This document shows, piece after piece, positions 37,307 through 45,538 of a DNA stretch of 64,000 bases (positions within the stretch are counted from its first letter, which is position 1; the number at the start of each line of letters is the position of its first letter). A program made the translations under genes and the position numbers. Under the pieces are notes generated by a model that saw only the letters and a program-made list of their open reading frames with translations, had not been told where the DNA came from and made no database searches. This stretch comes from Nocardia stercoris (lineage in GTDB: Bacteria; Actinomycetota; Actinomycetes; Mycobacteriales; Mycobacteriaceae). Where the stretch lies: assembly GCF_003696265.1 (NCBI RefSeq), contig NZ_RFFH01000001.1, forward strand, positions 1,054,001 to 1,118,000, in the 5' to 3' direction.

Positions 37307-37864
37307 GTGATTGAAGAAGCGCTCTTCGATGCCGAGGAGAAGATGGAGAAGGCCGTCTCGGTAGCGAAGGACGACCTGGGCGGCATCCGGACCGGCCGCG
37401 CCAACCCGGGCATGTTCAACCGCATCGTCGTCGACTACTACGGGACGCCGACGCCGATCACCCAGATGTCCAGCATCACCGTGCCCGAGCCGCGCATGGT
37501 CGTCATCAAGCCGTACGAGGCGGGACAGCTGCGGGAGATCGAGACCGCGATCCGCAACTCGGACCTGGGCGTGAACCCCAGCAACGACGGCAACATCATC
37601 CGGATCGTGGTGCCGCAGCTGACCGAGGAACGCCGCCGCGAACTCGTGAAGCAGGCCAAGGGCAAGGGCGAGGACGCCAAGATCGCGATCCGCAACGTCC
37701 GGCGCAAGGTGATGGACGAGCTGAGCCGCATCCAGAAGGACGGCGAGGCGGGCGAGGACGAGGTCGGCCGGGCCGAGAAGGAACTCGACAAGACCACCGC
37801 GAAGTATGTCGCCTCCATCGACGAGCTGGTGAAGCACAAGGAAGCGGAGCTACTCGAGGTCTGA
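37307..37864 (+). CDS. frr: Ribosome recycling factor
   Basis: A 185-residue protein of exact family length that splits post-termination ribosomes with EF-G. Key segments: [46 protein letters not shown], and [22 protein letters not shown] 37307 is preceded by GGAGGA; the upstream frame from 37262 is leader. Confidence 0.97.
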   Translation: MIEEALFDAEEKMEKAVSVAKDDLGGIRTGRANPGMFNRIVVDYYGTPTPITQMSSITVPEPRMVVIKPYEAGQLREIETAIRNSDLGVNPSNDGNIIRIVVPQLTEERRRELVKQAKGKGEDAKIAIRNVRRKVMDELSRIQKDGEAGEDEVGRAEKELDKTTAKYVASIDELVKHKEAELLEV

Positions 37865-37976
37865 GGACCTGGAGTACGACTGCCTGATCCGGCCGGAGGC
37901 GTGAGCGCGGCGTGACCACGCAGGCCGCCCGGATCAGGCGAATAGATACGGACGAACTTTGATCGACGGGACAACA

Positions 37977-38879
37977 GTGGCCGACGACGTCGTGGCCGGG
38001 CGGGACGCTCCGGACAGTGAGGTGCCCGATGCAGCACCGGCTCCCGAGCCGAGTGCCAAATCCTCGCGCGCCGGCCGCAACCTGCCTGCCGCGCTCGCGG
38101 TGGGCTTCGCGCTGGGCCTGACGCTCGTCGGTTCGCTGCTGTTCGCGCCGAAGCTGCTCATCGGCGAGGTCGCGATCGCGGTGGCGATCGCGACCTGGGA
38201 GATCACCAAGCGGCTGCGGGAGGCCGACGTCCAGGTGACGCGGATTCCGCTGCTGCTCGGCGGGCAGTCCGTGCTGTGGCTGGCCTGGCCGTACGGAACC
38301 CAGGGGGTGGTGGGCGCGTTCGCGGCCACCGCCCTGGTCTGCATGGCGTGGCGGCTGTTCGATCGGGGACTGTCCGCCCAGCCGCGAAACTATCTGCGCG
38401 ACACCGCGATTTCGCTGTTCGTGCTGACCTGGGTGCCGTTGCTGGCGTCGTTCGCGGTGCTGCAACTGCAGCAGCCGCACGGCAATATGCGGGTGCTGAC
38501 GTTCATGATCCTGGTGGTCTGTTCCGACGTCGGCGGCTACACGGCCGGCGTGCTGTTCGGCCGGCATCCGATGGTGCCCGCGATCAGCCCGAAGAAGTCC
38601 TGGGAGGGGCTGGGCGGTTCGCTGGTGTTCAGTGTCATCGGCGGTCTGCTGACGGTAACGCTCCTGCTGCAGGCGAATTCGATGATCGGTGTGGTGCTGG
38701 GCATCGGCCTGGTGCTGATCGCGACCTGCGGGGATCTGATCGAGTCGCAGGTGAAGCGGGACCTGGGGATCAAGGACATGGGGACGCTGCTGCCGGGGCA
38801 CGGCGGGATCATGGACCGCTTGGACTCGATGCTGCCCGCGGCGATGGTGTCTTGGCTGGTGTTCACCGCGCTGCTCTGA
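37977..38879 (+). CDS. cdsA: Phosphatidate cytidylyltransferase (CDP-diglyceride synthase)
   Basis: A 300-residue integral membrane enzyme making CDP-diacylglycerol from phosphatidate and CTP. After a disordered acidic N-terminus (to about residue 40) there are about eight membrane helices. The active-site signatures are SPKKSWEGLGGS and the family stamp SQVKRDLGIKDMGTLLPGHG. GTG 37977 is chosen; TTG 37959 is possible. Neither has a strong Shine-Dalgarno sequence. Confidence 0.95.
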   Translation: MADDVVAGRDAPDSEVPDAAPAPEPSAKSSRAGRNLPAALAVGFALGLTLVGSLLFAPKLLIGEVAIAVAIATWEITKRLREADVQVTRIPLLLGGQSVLWLAWPYGTQGVVGAFAATALVCMAWRLFDRGLSAQPRNYLRDTAISLFVLTWVPLLASFAVLQLQQPHGNMRVLTFMILVVCSDVGGYTAGVLFGRHPMVPAISPKKSWEGLGGSLVFSVIGGLLTVTLLLQANSMIGVVLGIGLVLIATCGDLIESQVKRDLGIKDMGTLLPGHGGIMDRLDSMLPAAMVSWLVFTALL

Positions 38880-38971
38880 CACTGCGGGCGGCCGGTCCGA
38901 CGGCGCGATGATCCGGCCGGTGCCTGATCCGCGCTGCGCTCCGGACCGGCTCGCGGTGATCCCGGCTGGTG

Positions 38972-39000
38972 TTCGTGGCGCTGTCCCGGCCCCGTAGACT
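38972..39000 (+). promoter_or_regulatory. Candidate rlmN promoter
   Basis: TAGACT at 38995-39000 with a weak TTCGTG 17 bases upstream. The -10 lies only nine bases before the rlmN ATG at 39010, so the message would be leaderless or nearly so. The same GTAGACTGG string occurs upstream of rpsB. Confidence 0.45.
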
Positions 39001-39009
39001 GGGCAAGTT

Positions 39010-40119
39010 ATGGCTACCCCTCTCCCGCTCGTCTTCGATGCTCCGCGCCGTGGCATGCCGCCGCGGCATCTCGCCGATCTCGACGCGGACGAGCGCCGTA
39101 AGGCGGTCGAGGAGCTGGGGCTGCCGAAGTTCCGGGCCGACCAGATCGCCCGCCAGTACTACGCGCGGCTACAGGCCGACCCGGAGCAGATGACCGACCT
39201 TCCGGCCGGTGTGCGCGCGAAGATCGCCGAGACCCTGTTCCCGCCGCTGCTCACCGAGGTCCGGCACATCGCCTGTGACGACGGCGACACCCGCAAGACG
39301 CTGTGGAAGGCCGGTGACGGCACCCTCCTCGAGAGCGTCCTGATGCGCTACACCGACCGCAACACGCTGTGCATCTCCAGCCAGGCCGGCTGCGGTATGG
39401 CCTGCCCGTTCTGCGCCACCGGCCAGGGCGGCCTCAACCGCAACCTGTCCACCGCCGAGATCGTCGACCAGGTCCGCGCGGCCGCGGCGGCGCTGCGCGA
39501 CGGCGACGTGCACGGTGGCCCGGGGCGGCTGTCCAACGTCGTGTTCATGGGCATGGGCGAGCCGCTGGCCAACTACAAGCGGGTGGTGGCCGCGGTACGC
39601 CGGATCACTTCACCGGCCCCGGACGGTTTCGGCATCTCGCAGCGCAACGTGGTGGTGTCGACGGTGGGTCTGGCCCCCGCGATCCGGAAGCTGGCCGACG
39701 AGGACCTGTCGGTGACTCTGGCTGTGTCGCTGCATACTCCGGACGACGAGCTGCGAGACACGTTGGTACCGGTCAACAATCGCTGGTCGGTCGCCGAAGT
39801 CCTCGACGCCGCACGGTATTACGCCGACAAGTCCGGCCGCCGAGTATCGATCGAATACGCCCTGATCCGTGACATCAATGACCAGCCGTGGCGTGCGGAC
39901 ATGCTGGGTAAGAAGCTGCACAAGGCTCTCGGCTCCCGGGTGCACGTGAATCTGATCCCGTTGAACCCGACGCCGGGTAGTAAGTGGGATGCGAGTCCGC
40001 GGCCGGTGCAGGACGAGTTCGTGCGTCGGGTGATCGCGCAGGGTGCGCCGTGCACGGTCCGTGATACGCGTGGCCGTGAGATTGCCGCGGCGTGTGGGCA
40101 ACTCGCCGCCGAAGGCTGA
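39010..40119 (+). CDS. rlmN: 23S rRNA (adenine2503-C2)/tRNA methyltransferase RlmN
   Basis: A 369-residue radical-SAM enzyme that methylates A2503 of 23S rRNA and A37 of some tRNAs. The cluster ligands are Cys128, Cys132 and Cys135 in [16 protein letters not shown] follows, and the methyl-carrying Cys is Cys362 in AAACGQL. The protein is complete. However, its 3' half, from about 39550, is repeated at 43458-44021 with many synonymous differences. Codon choice shifts towards T-ending codons after about 39790, as if the present 3' half were of foreign origin. Confidence 0.96.
   Translation: MATPLPLVFDAPRRGMPPRHLADLDADERRKAVEELGLPKFRADQIARQYYARLQADPEQMTDLPAGVRAKIAETLFPPLLTEVRHIACDDGDTRKTLWKAGDGTLLESVLMRYTDRNTLCISSQAGCGMACPFCATGQGGLNRNLSTAEIVDQVRAAAAALRDGDVHGGPGRLSNVVFMGMGEPLANYKRVVAAVRRITSPAPDGFGISQRNVVVSTVGLAPAIRKLADEDLSVTLAVSLHTPDDELRDTLVPVNNRWSVAEVLDAARYYADKSGRRVSIEYALIRDINDQPWRADMLGKKLHKALGSRVHVNLIPLNPTPGSKWDASPRPVQDEFVRRVIAQGAPCTVRDTRGREIAAACGQLAAEG
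39737..39789 (+). repeat. 53-bp identical core, rlmN copy 1
   Basis: Within the roughly 570-bp rlmN duplication this segment is identical, base for base, to 43639-43691, while the flanking parts differ every 5-10 bases. It codes for the region [17 protein letters not shown]. It is the best candidate for the crossover point of an integration event. Confidence 0.75.
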
Positions 40120-40222
40120 TCTCTTTTAAGTCCTGCCCAGGTCGTCTCTGTCGGCGCAGCCTGGACAGCAGCGTCCTGAACCGATGCGGGCTGGTCCGGG
40201 CCGAGTTTGCGAGGATGGCTCG

Positions 40223-41608
40223 GTGTGGAAACCGGCGCCCATCTTTCATGGCGAATTCGAGGCCGAGCTGACGACGCAGCCCGCCGACGCGGAGCAGCTG
40301 GAACGGTTCGCGGCCGAGCGTGGGCTCATGTTCACGCGCATCATGCTGGACCGGGGGCGGGTGCGGGACCAGCCGAAGCTGACCTGGTCGGCGGCGGGCA
40401 ACTACCCGAAGGTGGAAGCATCGATCTTCGCGTTGGTCGCGGACGTTCGTGCGCTGGGTATTTGGTTGGCGCGCATCAAGATCGGGGCGTCACCGCAAAC
40501 GGTCGGGGTGCCCGAATCGGATACAGCTGCCCGGGAGCTGGGGCAGGCCTACTACTTCGAACACCACATCGAACTGCTGCTTTCCGACACCACGGAGGCA
40601 GATGGTCTCGCCGACCTCGCCATGGCGCACACGGCACACCTGTCCGCGAATGCCCGGCCGGTTCGCGCCGACGGACAGCTCGAACGGTATGTCACCCAGC
40701 GCTGCCGGTTCGTCGGCGATGAGGTCGCCGCCGCCAGATGCGCGGCACTGGTCGCGGCGCTGCGGGCCCAGCACTATCAGGTGATATCCGTCGAGAGGGT
40801 ATTTGTCGTCCACGACAGCACCCCGGGCGTCGCCTACCGATGGATCACGGAGAAGCCGGACTCGGTGCTGGAAACGGCCACGGTTCACCGCTGGAACATC
40901 CGAACCGGGACGGGGTCCCTGACCCGGGCCGACGGTTCGCCGGCCTGGTTTCATCTGGCCGACCTCGCATTCCGGGACGTCCTCGAGTTACGGGAGGGAG
41001 ATCGGGTCGACGCGTTCATCCAGTACGGTCCAGAAGCGGGCTATCCGCGGCCGACGGAGTCGGTTCGGCGACAGGACGTGACAGACCGGCCGGCGGCCCT
41101 CGACTACCTGCGATTCGAATTCACCAACTTCGCGGAGTATGACGAGGGTGTCTTCGCGCACGATTGCCAATGGGTCCACACCAAGCACTTCCGGCTGCAG
41201 TCGGAGGCGATCACCGACCGAATGATCCTGGCCGCAGTGATTGCCCACCCGCAGTTCGGCGACGACTACCTCGGGCCCGACTCGGCCACGAAATCGAAGC
41301 CGGTGCATGGAAAGTGGTGGCGTCACCGCATCGGACCGGATACCTACCAACAGGTCGACGCGGATCGTGCGATCGCAATCTTCGACGAGTGGGCGGGCGA
41401 GGTCGACGAAATGCCGGCGCGCTTTCGGAAACGACTGGAGGCTCATGTCTACGCGCCGACTCGGACGGCAACGAACTGCTATGTGCTCGGGCCGCTCTCA
41501 TCAGACGCGGTGTACGACTACGGGGATGTGCACGTCGGGTTCTGCGAGCTGGTTCTCATCGACCGGGCAGCGAACACTGTCACGCTGCTGGTCGGCACGG
41601 ACGACTGA
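40223..41608 (+). CDS. Uncharacterised protein with internal cold-shock-like domain, 461 aa
   Basis: A soluble 461-residue protein, GTG start at 40223 just after rlmN. Three parts are visible. Residues 1-200 are a conserved-looking domain (FHGEFEAEL, YYFEHHIELLL, LERYVTQRCRF, VERVFVVHDS). Residues about 213-280 resemble a cold-shock/S1-like OB fold: ATVHRWNIRTGTGSLTRADG, then AWFHLADL and LREGDRVDAF. Residues 290-461 are an unrecognised domain with CQWVHTKHFRLQSEA and a C-terminal hairpin. The OB-like part suggests RNA or single-stranded DNA binding. I know no function. It is cargo between two rlmN 3' ends. Confidence 0.75.
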   Translation: MWKPAPIFHGEFEAELTTQPADAEQLERFAAERGLMFTRIMLDRGRVRDQPKLTWSAAGNYPKVEASIFALVADVRALGIWLARIKIGASPQTVGVPESDTAARELGQAYYFEHHIELLLSDTTEADGLADLAMAHTAHLSANARPVRADGQLERYVTQRCRFVGDEVAAARCAALVAALRAQHYQVISVERVFVVHDSTPGVAYRWITEKPDSVLETATVHRWNIRTGTGSLTRADGSPAWFHLADLAFRDVLELREGDRVDAFIQYGPEAGYPRPTESVRRQDVTDRPAALDYLRFEFTNFAEYDEGVFAHDCQWVHTKHFRLQSEAITDRMILAAVIAHPQFGDDYLGPDSATKSKPVHGKWWRHRIGPDTYQQVDADRAIAIFDEWAGEVDEMPARFRKRLEAHVYAPTRTATNCYVLGPLSSDAVYDYGDVHVGFCELVLIDRAANTVTLLVGTDD

Positions 41609-41675
41609 CGAGACCGAGCGGATCGTTGTCGTTGGCGGCCAACCTGGGCCGGCGACTCGCCGCCCACGGAATCAG

Positions 41676-43121
41676 CTACCCCGCCGGTTGACTGCCCTCG
41701 CCTGACGTTTCTCTCTCGTGGAGTTCCGCTTCTCGTTCGTCAGCCCATTCGCGTGCTGCCGAGATTGCGTGACGGAGATCGGCAATCTCCAGTCGGTTCT
41801 TGACATCTGGCCTATCAAGGGTGAACTGCACCGTTGGTGACCCGTATGCACCGAGAGTGATCGTTTCGATGAGGAGCCACTGCTGGAGCTCGGAGAGAGG
41901 GCCGCCAGAAATCGCTGACGCGAGCACCCGGTCGGCCGAGCCGTCCGATTGAAGGGTCTCGATATCGTCGAGTGTCTGTTGGCAGTGCTGCTTCATGTCC
42001 GCTAGGTCTTCGTCATCGCTGGCGAGCCCGGCGCCGTCGATGGTTGCGATAGTGGCCCGCAGTCGCCGGTGATGCTCGTCAAGGAGCTCTGTGTCGGGGG
42101 TGAGAGACTCGTCCCCGAGCCGACTAGCAAGGTCGGGCGCAAACGGCCAAAGCTGGTGGAACGCTGGGCGGCGGAAGGATTCGAGGTAACGCCCAGCGAG
42201 GTGCTGGATAACCCCCAACACTGAGGCTGGATCGGAGCGTTTGTCCTGTCGGAACAGGTGCCGCCGCTGTCCCTCGCTTCCGCGACAGAACCAGATATCC
42301 TCCTCGTCAGAATGACGGACCTGGAGAGATTCGCCGCAGATCTCGCAATCTGGGACGGGTCGCAGCGGCCGGACGTTTGCATACTGGCGATTGATCGCTT
42401 CCAATGCAGCTAGGGCGGCAGACCGATCAGCCTTCCATGACATCCACCGGTCGAACCCGCGGGCGGCACGGTGGGGATGGTCGTTGGCGACCAAGGTCTT
42501 CGCCTTCTCGCGTAGCGTATAAGAGTCGTGGCTGCTGTCAGCAGGGCAGCGAATGGTGAGCGTGCCTGCGTCGGCGTCATAAGCGGCGACGGCCTCGACC
42601 TCGCAGAACGCGACAGGATCGGCATCACGCAGGATGTCATGACATGGTCCGGTCACGGTCGTCGCAGTCGAGGCTGGCGGCCATGAGCCCTGAGCGAGTC
42701 GTTCGTGTCCCCAACTACGAGTCAGTGCGTTGAGCTGATCTTCGGCTGACCTGATCCTTTTCTTCAGGTCTGCCCGCTGCGCCCGCAGGTGGTCGGCCTC
42801 TTCTCTTGCCGCGGTAGCCTTTCGCCATGAGTCCGTCGTCGTGACCGCATAAGCCGATTGTTCCTCTGTCAGCGGCATCCGTTGGTCGACTCTGCACGCC
42901 TTGCAGCCTCGCTGGATGCCGGAAGCTGTGAGTTCCGCGAAGGTGTAGTTGCGCGGCTTGGCTTTTCCGAGGCTTCTGCAGTCAGGCATATGGACAGTCC
43001 CTGTGCCGGTAACCGCGACGGTCGCGGTGATCGTGGTCAGTGGACCCGGATCGGCTCCGCTCCCACCACGCTCGACCGAGCTGAAGGCGCGGATCGCCAC
43101 GGAGAAGCTAACTTCGGACAT
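41676..43121 (-). CDS. Uncharacterised zinc-finger/coiled-coil protein, 481 aa
   Basis: A 481-residue soluble protein; ATG 43121 follows AGGAGGG. The N-terminal part has VHMPDCRSLG and, some 20 residues on, GIQRGCKACR, like an Ada- or treble-clef-type metal site. A coiled coil follows (about residues 95-140, REEADHLRAQRADLKKRIRS). A second metal site is DCEICGESLQVR with a later FCRG. The C-terminus is helical and acidic. It is convergent with the 461-residue gene and lies between rlmN repeats. A shortened relative of its 3' region occurs at 44747-44879. No homologous function is known to me; nucleic-acid binding is a guess. Confidence 0.75.
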   Translation of the reverse strand: MSEVSFSVAIRAFSSVERGGSGADPGPLTTITATVAVTGTGTVHMPDCRSLGKAKPRNYTFAELTASGIQRGCKACRVDQRMPLTEEQSAYAVTTTDSWRKATAAREEADHLRAQRADLKKRIRSAEDQLNALTRSWGHERLAQGSWPPASTATTVTGPCHDILRDADPVAFCEVEAVAAYDADAGTLTIRCPADSSHDSYTLREKAKTLVANDHPHRAARGFDRWMSWKADRSAALAALEAINRQYANVRPLRPVPDCEICGESLQVRHSDEEDIWFCRGSEGQRRHLFRQDKRSDPASVLGVIQHLAGRYLESFRRPAFHQLWPFAPDLASRLGDESLTPDTELLDEHHRRLRATIATIDGAGLASDDEDLADMKQHCQQTLDDIETLQSDGSADRVLASAISGGPLSELQQWLLIETITLGAYGSPTVQFTLDRPDVKNRLEIADLRHAISAAREWADEREAELHERETSGEGSQPAG

Positions 43122-43457
43122 CGGTTCCCTCCTGATTGCCCGTGATCGCGACCTCGCTGGTGCCTGAGCGGTCGGCTCACCATTGTGTCCGTTCTCGGGG
43201 AGCCCGGTAGCTTCAACCATGCGACTGGGTCCCGCAACCTCATGTCGGGTATGTGGATTGCAGGTATCAGCAATGGTTTTCGGAGCGGATCGGTGCTGGC
43301 GCGAGGTGGCAAGGGTGCGTCATGAATCGCACTGCTGCCGTGCCATTTTGGGCCATCCGCCCAAAATGGTGGGTGGTTTGGGTCACGGCAGAGATGGTCC
43401 GCTCGGTGTGGAGTCGCTATTTTCCCAGGCCAACGCGTCTGTAAAACGGTGGTGAGC
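43122..43457. other. Spacer between the 481-aa gene and the second rlmN fragment
   Basis: These 336 bases hold no gene I can support; open frames of 60-90 codons here lack protein-like features. They should contain the promoter of the minus-strand 481-residue gene. A perfect inverted repeat lies at 43343-43369. Confidence 0.45.
43343..43369. repeat. Perfect 11-bp inverted repeat
   Basis: CCATTTTGGGC and GCCCAAAATGG flank a CATCC loop. It is A/T-richer than its surroundings, has no T-run and lies about 220 bases upstream of the 481-residue gene. It could be an operator, a recombination site or a terminator. Confidence 0.6.
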
Positions 43458-44021
43458 GGTGAGCCCTTGGCCAACTACAAGCGGGTGGTGGCCGCGGTCC
43501 GCCGGATCACGTCGCCGGCGCCGGACGGTTTCGGTATCTCGCAGCGGAATGTTGTTGTGTCGACGGTGGGTTTGGCGCCCGCGATCCGCAAGCTGGCGGA
43601 CGAGGACTTGTCGGTGACTCTGGCTGTCTCCCTGCATGCTCCGGACGACGAGCTGCGAGACACGTTGGTACCGGTCAACAATCGCTGGTCGTTGTCCGAA
43701 GTTCTCGACGCCGCACAGTATTACGCGGACAAGTCGGGGCGGCGGGTGTCGATCGAGTACGCGTTGATCCGCGATGTGAACGACCAGCCCTGGCGTGCGG
43801 ACATGCTGGGTCAGAAGCTGCACAAGGCCCTGGGTTCCCTGGTTCACGTGAACCTGATCCCGCTGAACCCGACCCCGGGCAGCGAGTGGGACGCCAGCCC
43901 GAAGCCGGTGGAGCGCGAGTTCGTCCGCCGTGTGATCGCGCAGGGCGTCACGTGCACGGTCCGCGACACTCGCGGCCGCGAAATCGCCTCTGCCTGTGGG
44001 CAATTGGCCGCCGAGGGCTGA
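43458..44021 (+). pseudogene. Second copy of the rlmN 3' half
   Basis: This frame encodes [20 protein letters not shown] through to [22 protein letters not shown], the last ~188 residues of RlmN. It is about 90% identical to the first copy at the protein level but has many synonymous differences. It lacks the first half with the CxxxCxxC radical-SAM motif, so it cannot be active. Codon choice becomes strongly C/G-ending towards its end, like native genes here. I read it as the displaced original 3' end of rlmN, or as the partner left by a crossover in the 53-bp core at 43639-43691. Confidence 0.9.
43639..43691 (+). repeat. 53-bp identical core, rlmN copy 2
   Basis: Exact partner of 39737-39789 inside the second rlmN fragment. 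Confidence 0.75.
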
Positions 44022-44101
44022 GATCTTCCACCTCGCTCGGCTACAACTGTTTCACTCCCGGGAATTCGGGGATGGGGCCGGTGAATTCAGGGAGAGCGGC
44101 G
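44007..44101 (+). repeat. rlmN stop-codon region and downstream tail, copy 2
   Basis: This segment starts with the last codons of the rlmN fragment (GGCCGCCGAGGGCTGAG) and runs through GGAATTCGGGG to GGCCGGTGAATTCAGG. It is repeated, with small insertions and substitutions, at 44881-44977. The first rlmN gene is followed by unrelated sequence. Confidence 0.8.
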
Positions 44102-44119
44102 TGAAATTCGCGGCGCAGG

Positions 44120-44617
44120 CTACCGGCGGCCGGACATGACCGCCGCCCACGTGAGGGCGCCGAACGCACCCAGGTTGGCGGCCATCCGCACGATATTCCA
44201 GCGCACCCAGGACGACTCGAACTGGCTCCGGAGGGCGACGAAATCGGGCACCTGGTTCGGCGCGCCGGTGGCGGCCAGCTGGTTGTTCAGCGGCACGTTG
44301 ATGCCGGACGTGATCAGGAAGCTCAGGACATTCAGCACCAGCCCGATAGCGATCCACAGGAGAACTCGCCGCTGGTCGGGTGCGCGATAGAAGATCGCGG
44401 CCAGCACCGAGAGGCCGGCCGAACCCAGGAAGCTGATCATGAACCACGGGTTGACGATCACCACGTTGATGCGATTCATCACCTCGACGAAGGTCTTGTC
44501 GTCGGACTGGCCGAGCGCGCCCATGACGGAGCAGGCGTAACCATAGTACAGGCCGGCGAGCAAGCCGGTGGTGACGACGGCCGCGACGAGGGTGGCGATG
44601 CGGTAGCTGTTGTTCAT
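44120..44617 (-). CDS. DUF1772 (anthrone-oxygenase-like) membrane protein
   Basis: A 165-residue protein with four membrane helices. The DUF1772 signature is present: a GLYYGYACSVMGALG segment after helix 1, VEVMNRINVVIVNPWFMISF, then GINVPLNNQLA and the C-terminal RWNIVRMAANLGAFGAL. Relatives include anthrone oxygenases and many uncharacterised membrane proteins. It lies between two copies of the rlmN tail and so may be part of the inserted DNA. Confidence 0.85.
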   Translation of the reverse strand: MNNSYRIATLVAAVVTTGLLAGLYYGYACSVMGALGQSDDKTFVEVMNRINVVIVNPWFMISFLGSAGLSVLAAIFYRAPDQRRVLLWIAIGLVLNVLSFLITSGINVPLNNQLAATGAPNQVPDFVALRSQFESSWVRWNIVRMAANLGAFGALTWAAVMSGRR

Positions 44618-44746
44618 GCTCTCCAGTACAGATGTACGGAGCGGATCGTTCCATGGCTCAGGCTCTCGGCCGCATACGGCATCGTCTACCGTCGAATCGT
44701 GGATGTGTCGGTGGGGTGGATCGATGGCAACTGCCGCAACTCCTCC

Positions 44747-44879
44747 GGCCTAGATCGGCAATCTCCAATCGCTTCTTGACATCTGGCCGATCAAGGGCGA
44801 ACCGCACTGTTGGTGGCCCGTCGGCACCAAGAGTGACCGTTTCGACGAGGAGCTTCACGTCTGCCAGGTCTTCGTCATC
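44747..44879 (-). pseudogene. Remnant of a relative of the 481-aa protein
   Basis: The minus strand reads DDEDLADVKLLVETVTLG, then PPTVRFALDRPDVKKRLEIADL. This matches two separate parts of the 481-residue protein (DDEDLADMK and LLIETITLG with TLDRPDVKNRLEIADL), with about 40 residues between them deleted in frame. Differences show it is a diverged relative, not a fresh copy. It directly abuts the third rlmN tail, in the same order as the intact gene precedes the second tail. Confidence 0.8.
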
Positions 44880-44880
44880 G

Positions 44881-44977
44881 GGCCGTCGAGGGCTGAGAAC
44901 TTCTGCTACCTCGCCCGGCTACGTCTGTTTCGATCCTGGGAATTCGGGATTAGGCCGGTGAATTCAGGAAGGCGGCG
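44881..44977 (+). repeat. rlmN stop-codon region and downstream tail, copy 3
   Basis: GGCCGTCGAGGGCTGAG through GGAATTCGGGATTAGG to GGTGAATTCAGG matches 44007-44101 with few changes. No further rlmN coding sequence precedes it; the remnant at 44747-44879 lies directly upstream. Confidence 0.8.
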
Positions 44978-45095
44978 AAGCGGGGGTAGACCTGTGCGGC
45001 TGGTTGCCGGTGCACAGTTGGTGTCGGTGGGCCGAGCTATGGTGGCGATCGAGGTTGACCAAGGGGAGTCCATCGATAACCAGGGGGGCCGCATC

Positions 45096-45494
45096 ATGGT
45101 TGGTGAATCCTTCACCGCCCTGCAAGACCGAGTTGTCCAGCTGCGGGAAATTCTGCGAACAGCAAAGGATTTCGTCGTCCCGTGGAGGTATTTCCACGAT
45201 GAATTGGCGATGAATCCGAACTTCCTGAGCACGGGTGGCTGGGCTACCAGTCCGCTAATCGACGCGGCAATCGAGCAGATCGCGCAGACGCGCGGTTGGG
45301 ATCGGCCACCGGGTAACGAGCCGACCATCTGCATCCCCGAACTCGAGTTCTGGCACGGGCTTCGGTCACTGGGTGGCGGAACCGGCATCTTCTTCTACGA
45401 CGAGCACTCCTGCCAGGGCCTGCTGGGAGTAATGACCGACCCCGCCGGTCCGGTCGATCTCTTTCGGCTGACCACCCTCGCATTTCCGGCCTGA
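45096..45494 (+). CDS. Hypothetical protein, 132 aa
   Basis: A small soluble protein beginning MVGESFTALQDRVVQLREIL, which is helical, followed by TAKDFVVPWRYFHDELAMNP and a C-terminal beta-rich part ending in DLFRLTTLAFPA. ATG 45096 follows a G-rich tract; an in-frame extension to 44958 is possible but would begin inside the rlmN tail repeat. I do not recognise a family. Lying just outside the third rlmN tail, it may belong to the original chromosome or to the island. Confidence 0.6.
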   Translation: MVGESFTALQDRVVQLREILRTAKDFVVPWRYFHDELAMNPNFLSTGGWATSPLIDAAIEQIAQTRGWDRPPGNEPTICIPELEFWHGLRSLGGGTGIFFYDEHSCQGLLGVMTDPAGPVDLFRLTTLAFPA

Positions 45495-45538
45495 GTCGCT
45501 GTGTACCGTCCTGGTCGGCCTCGACCCGGACGGCACGG

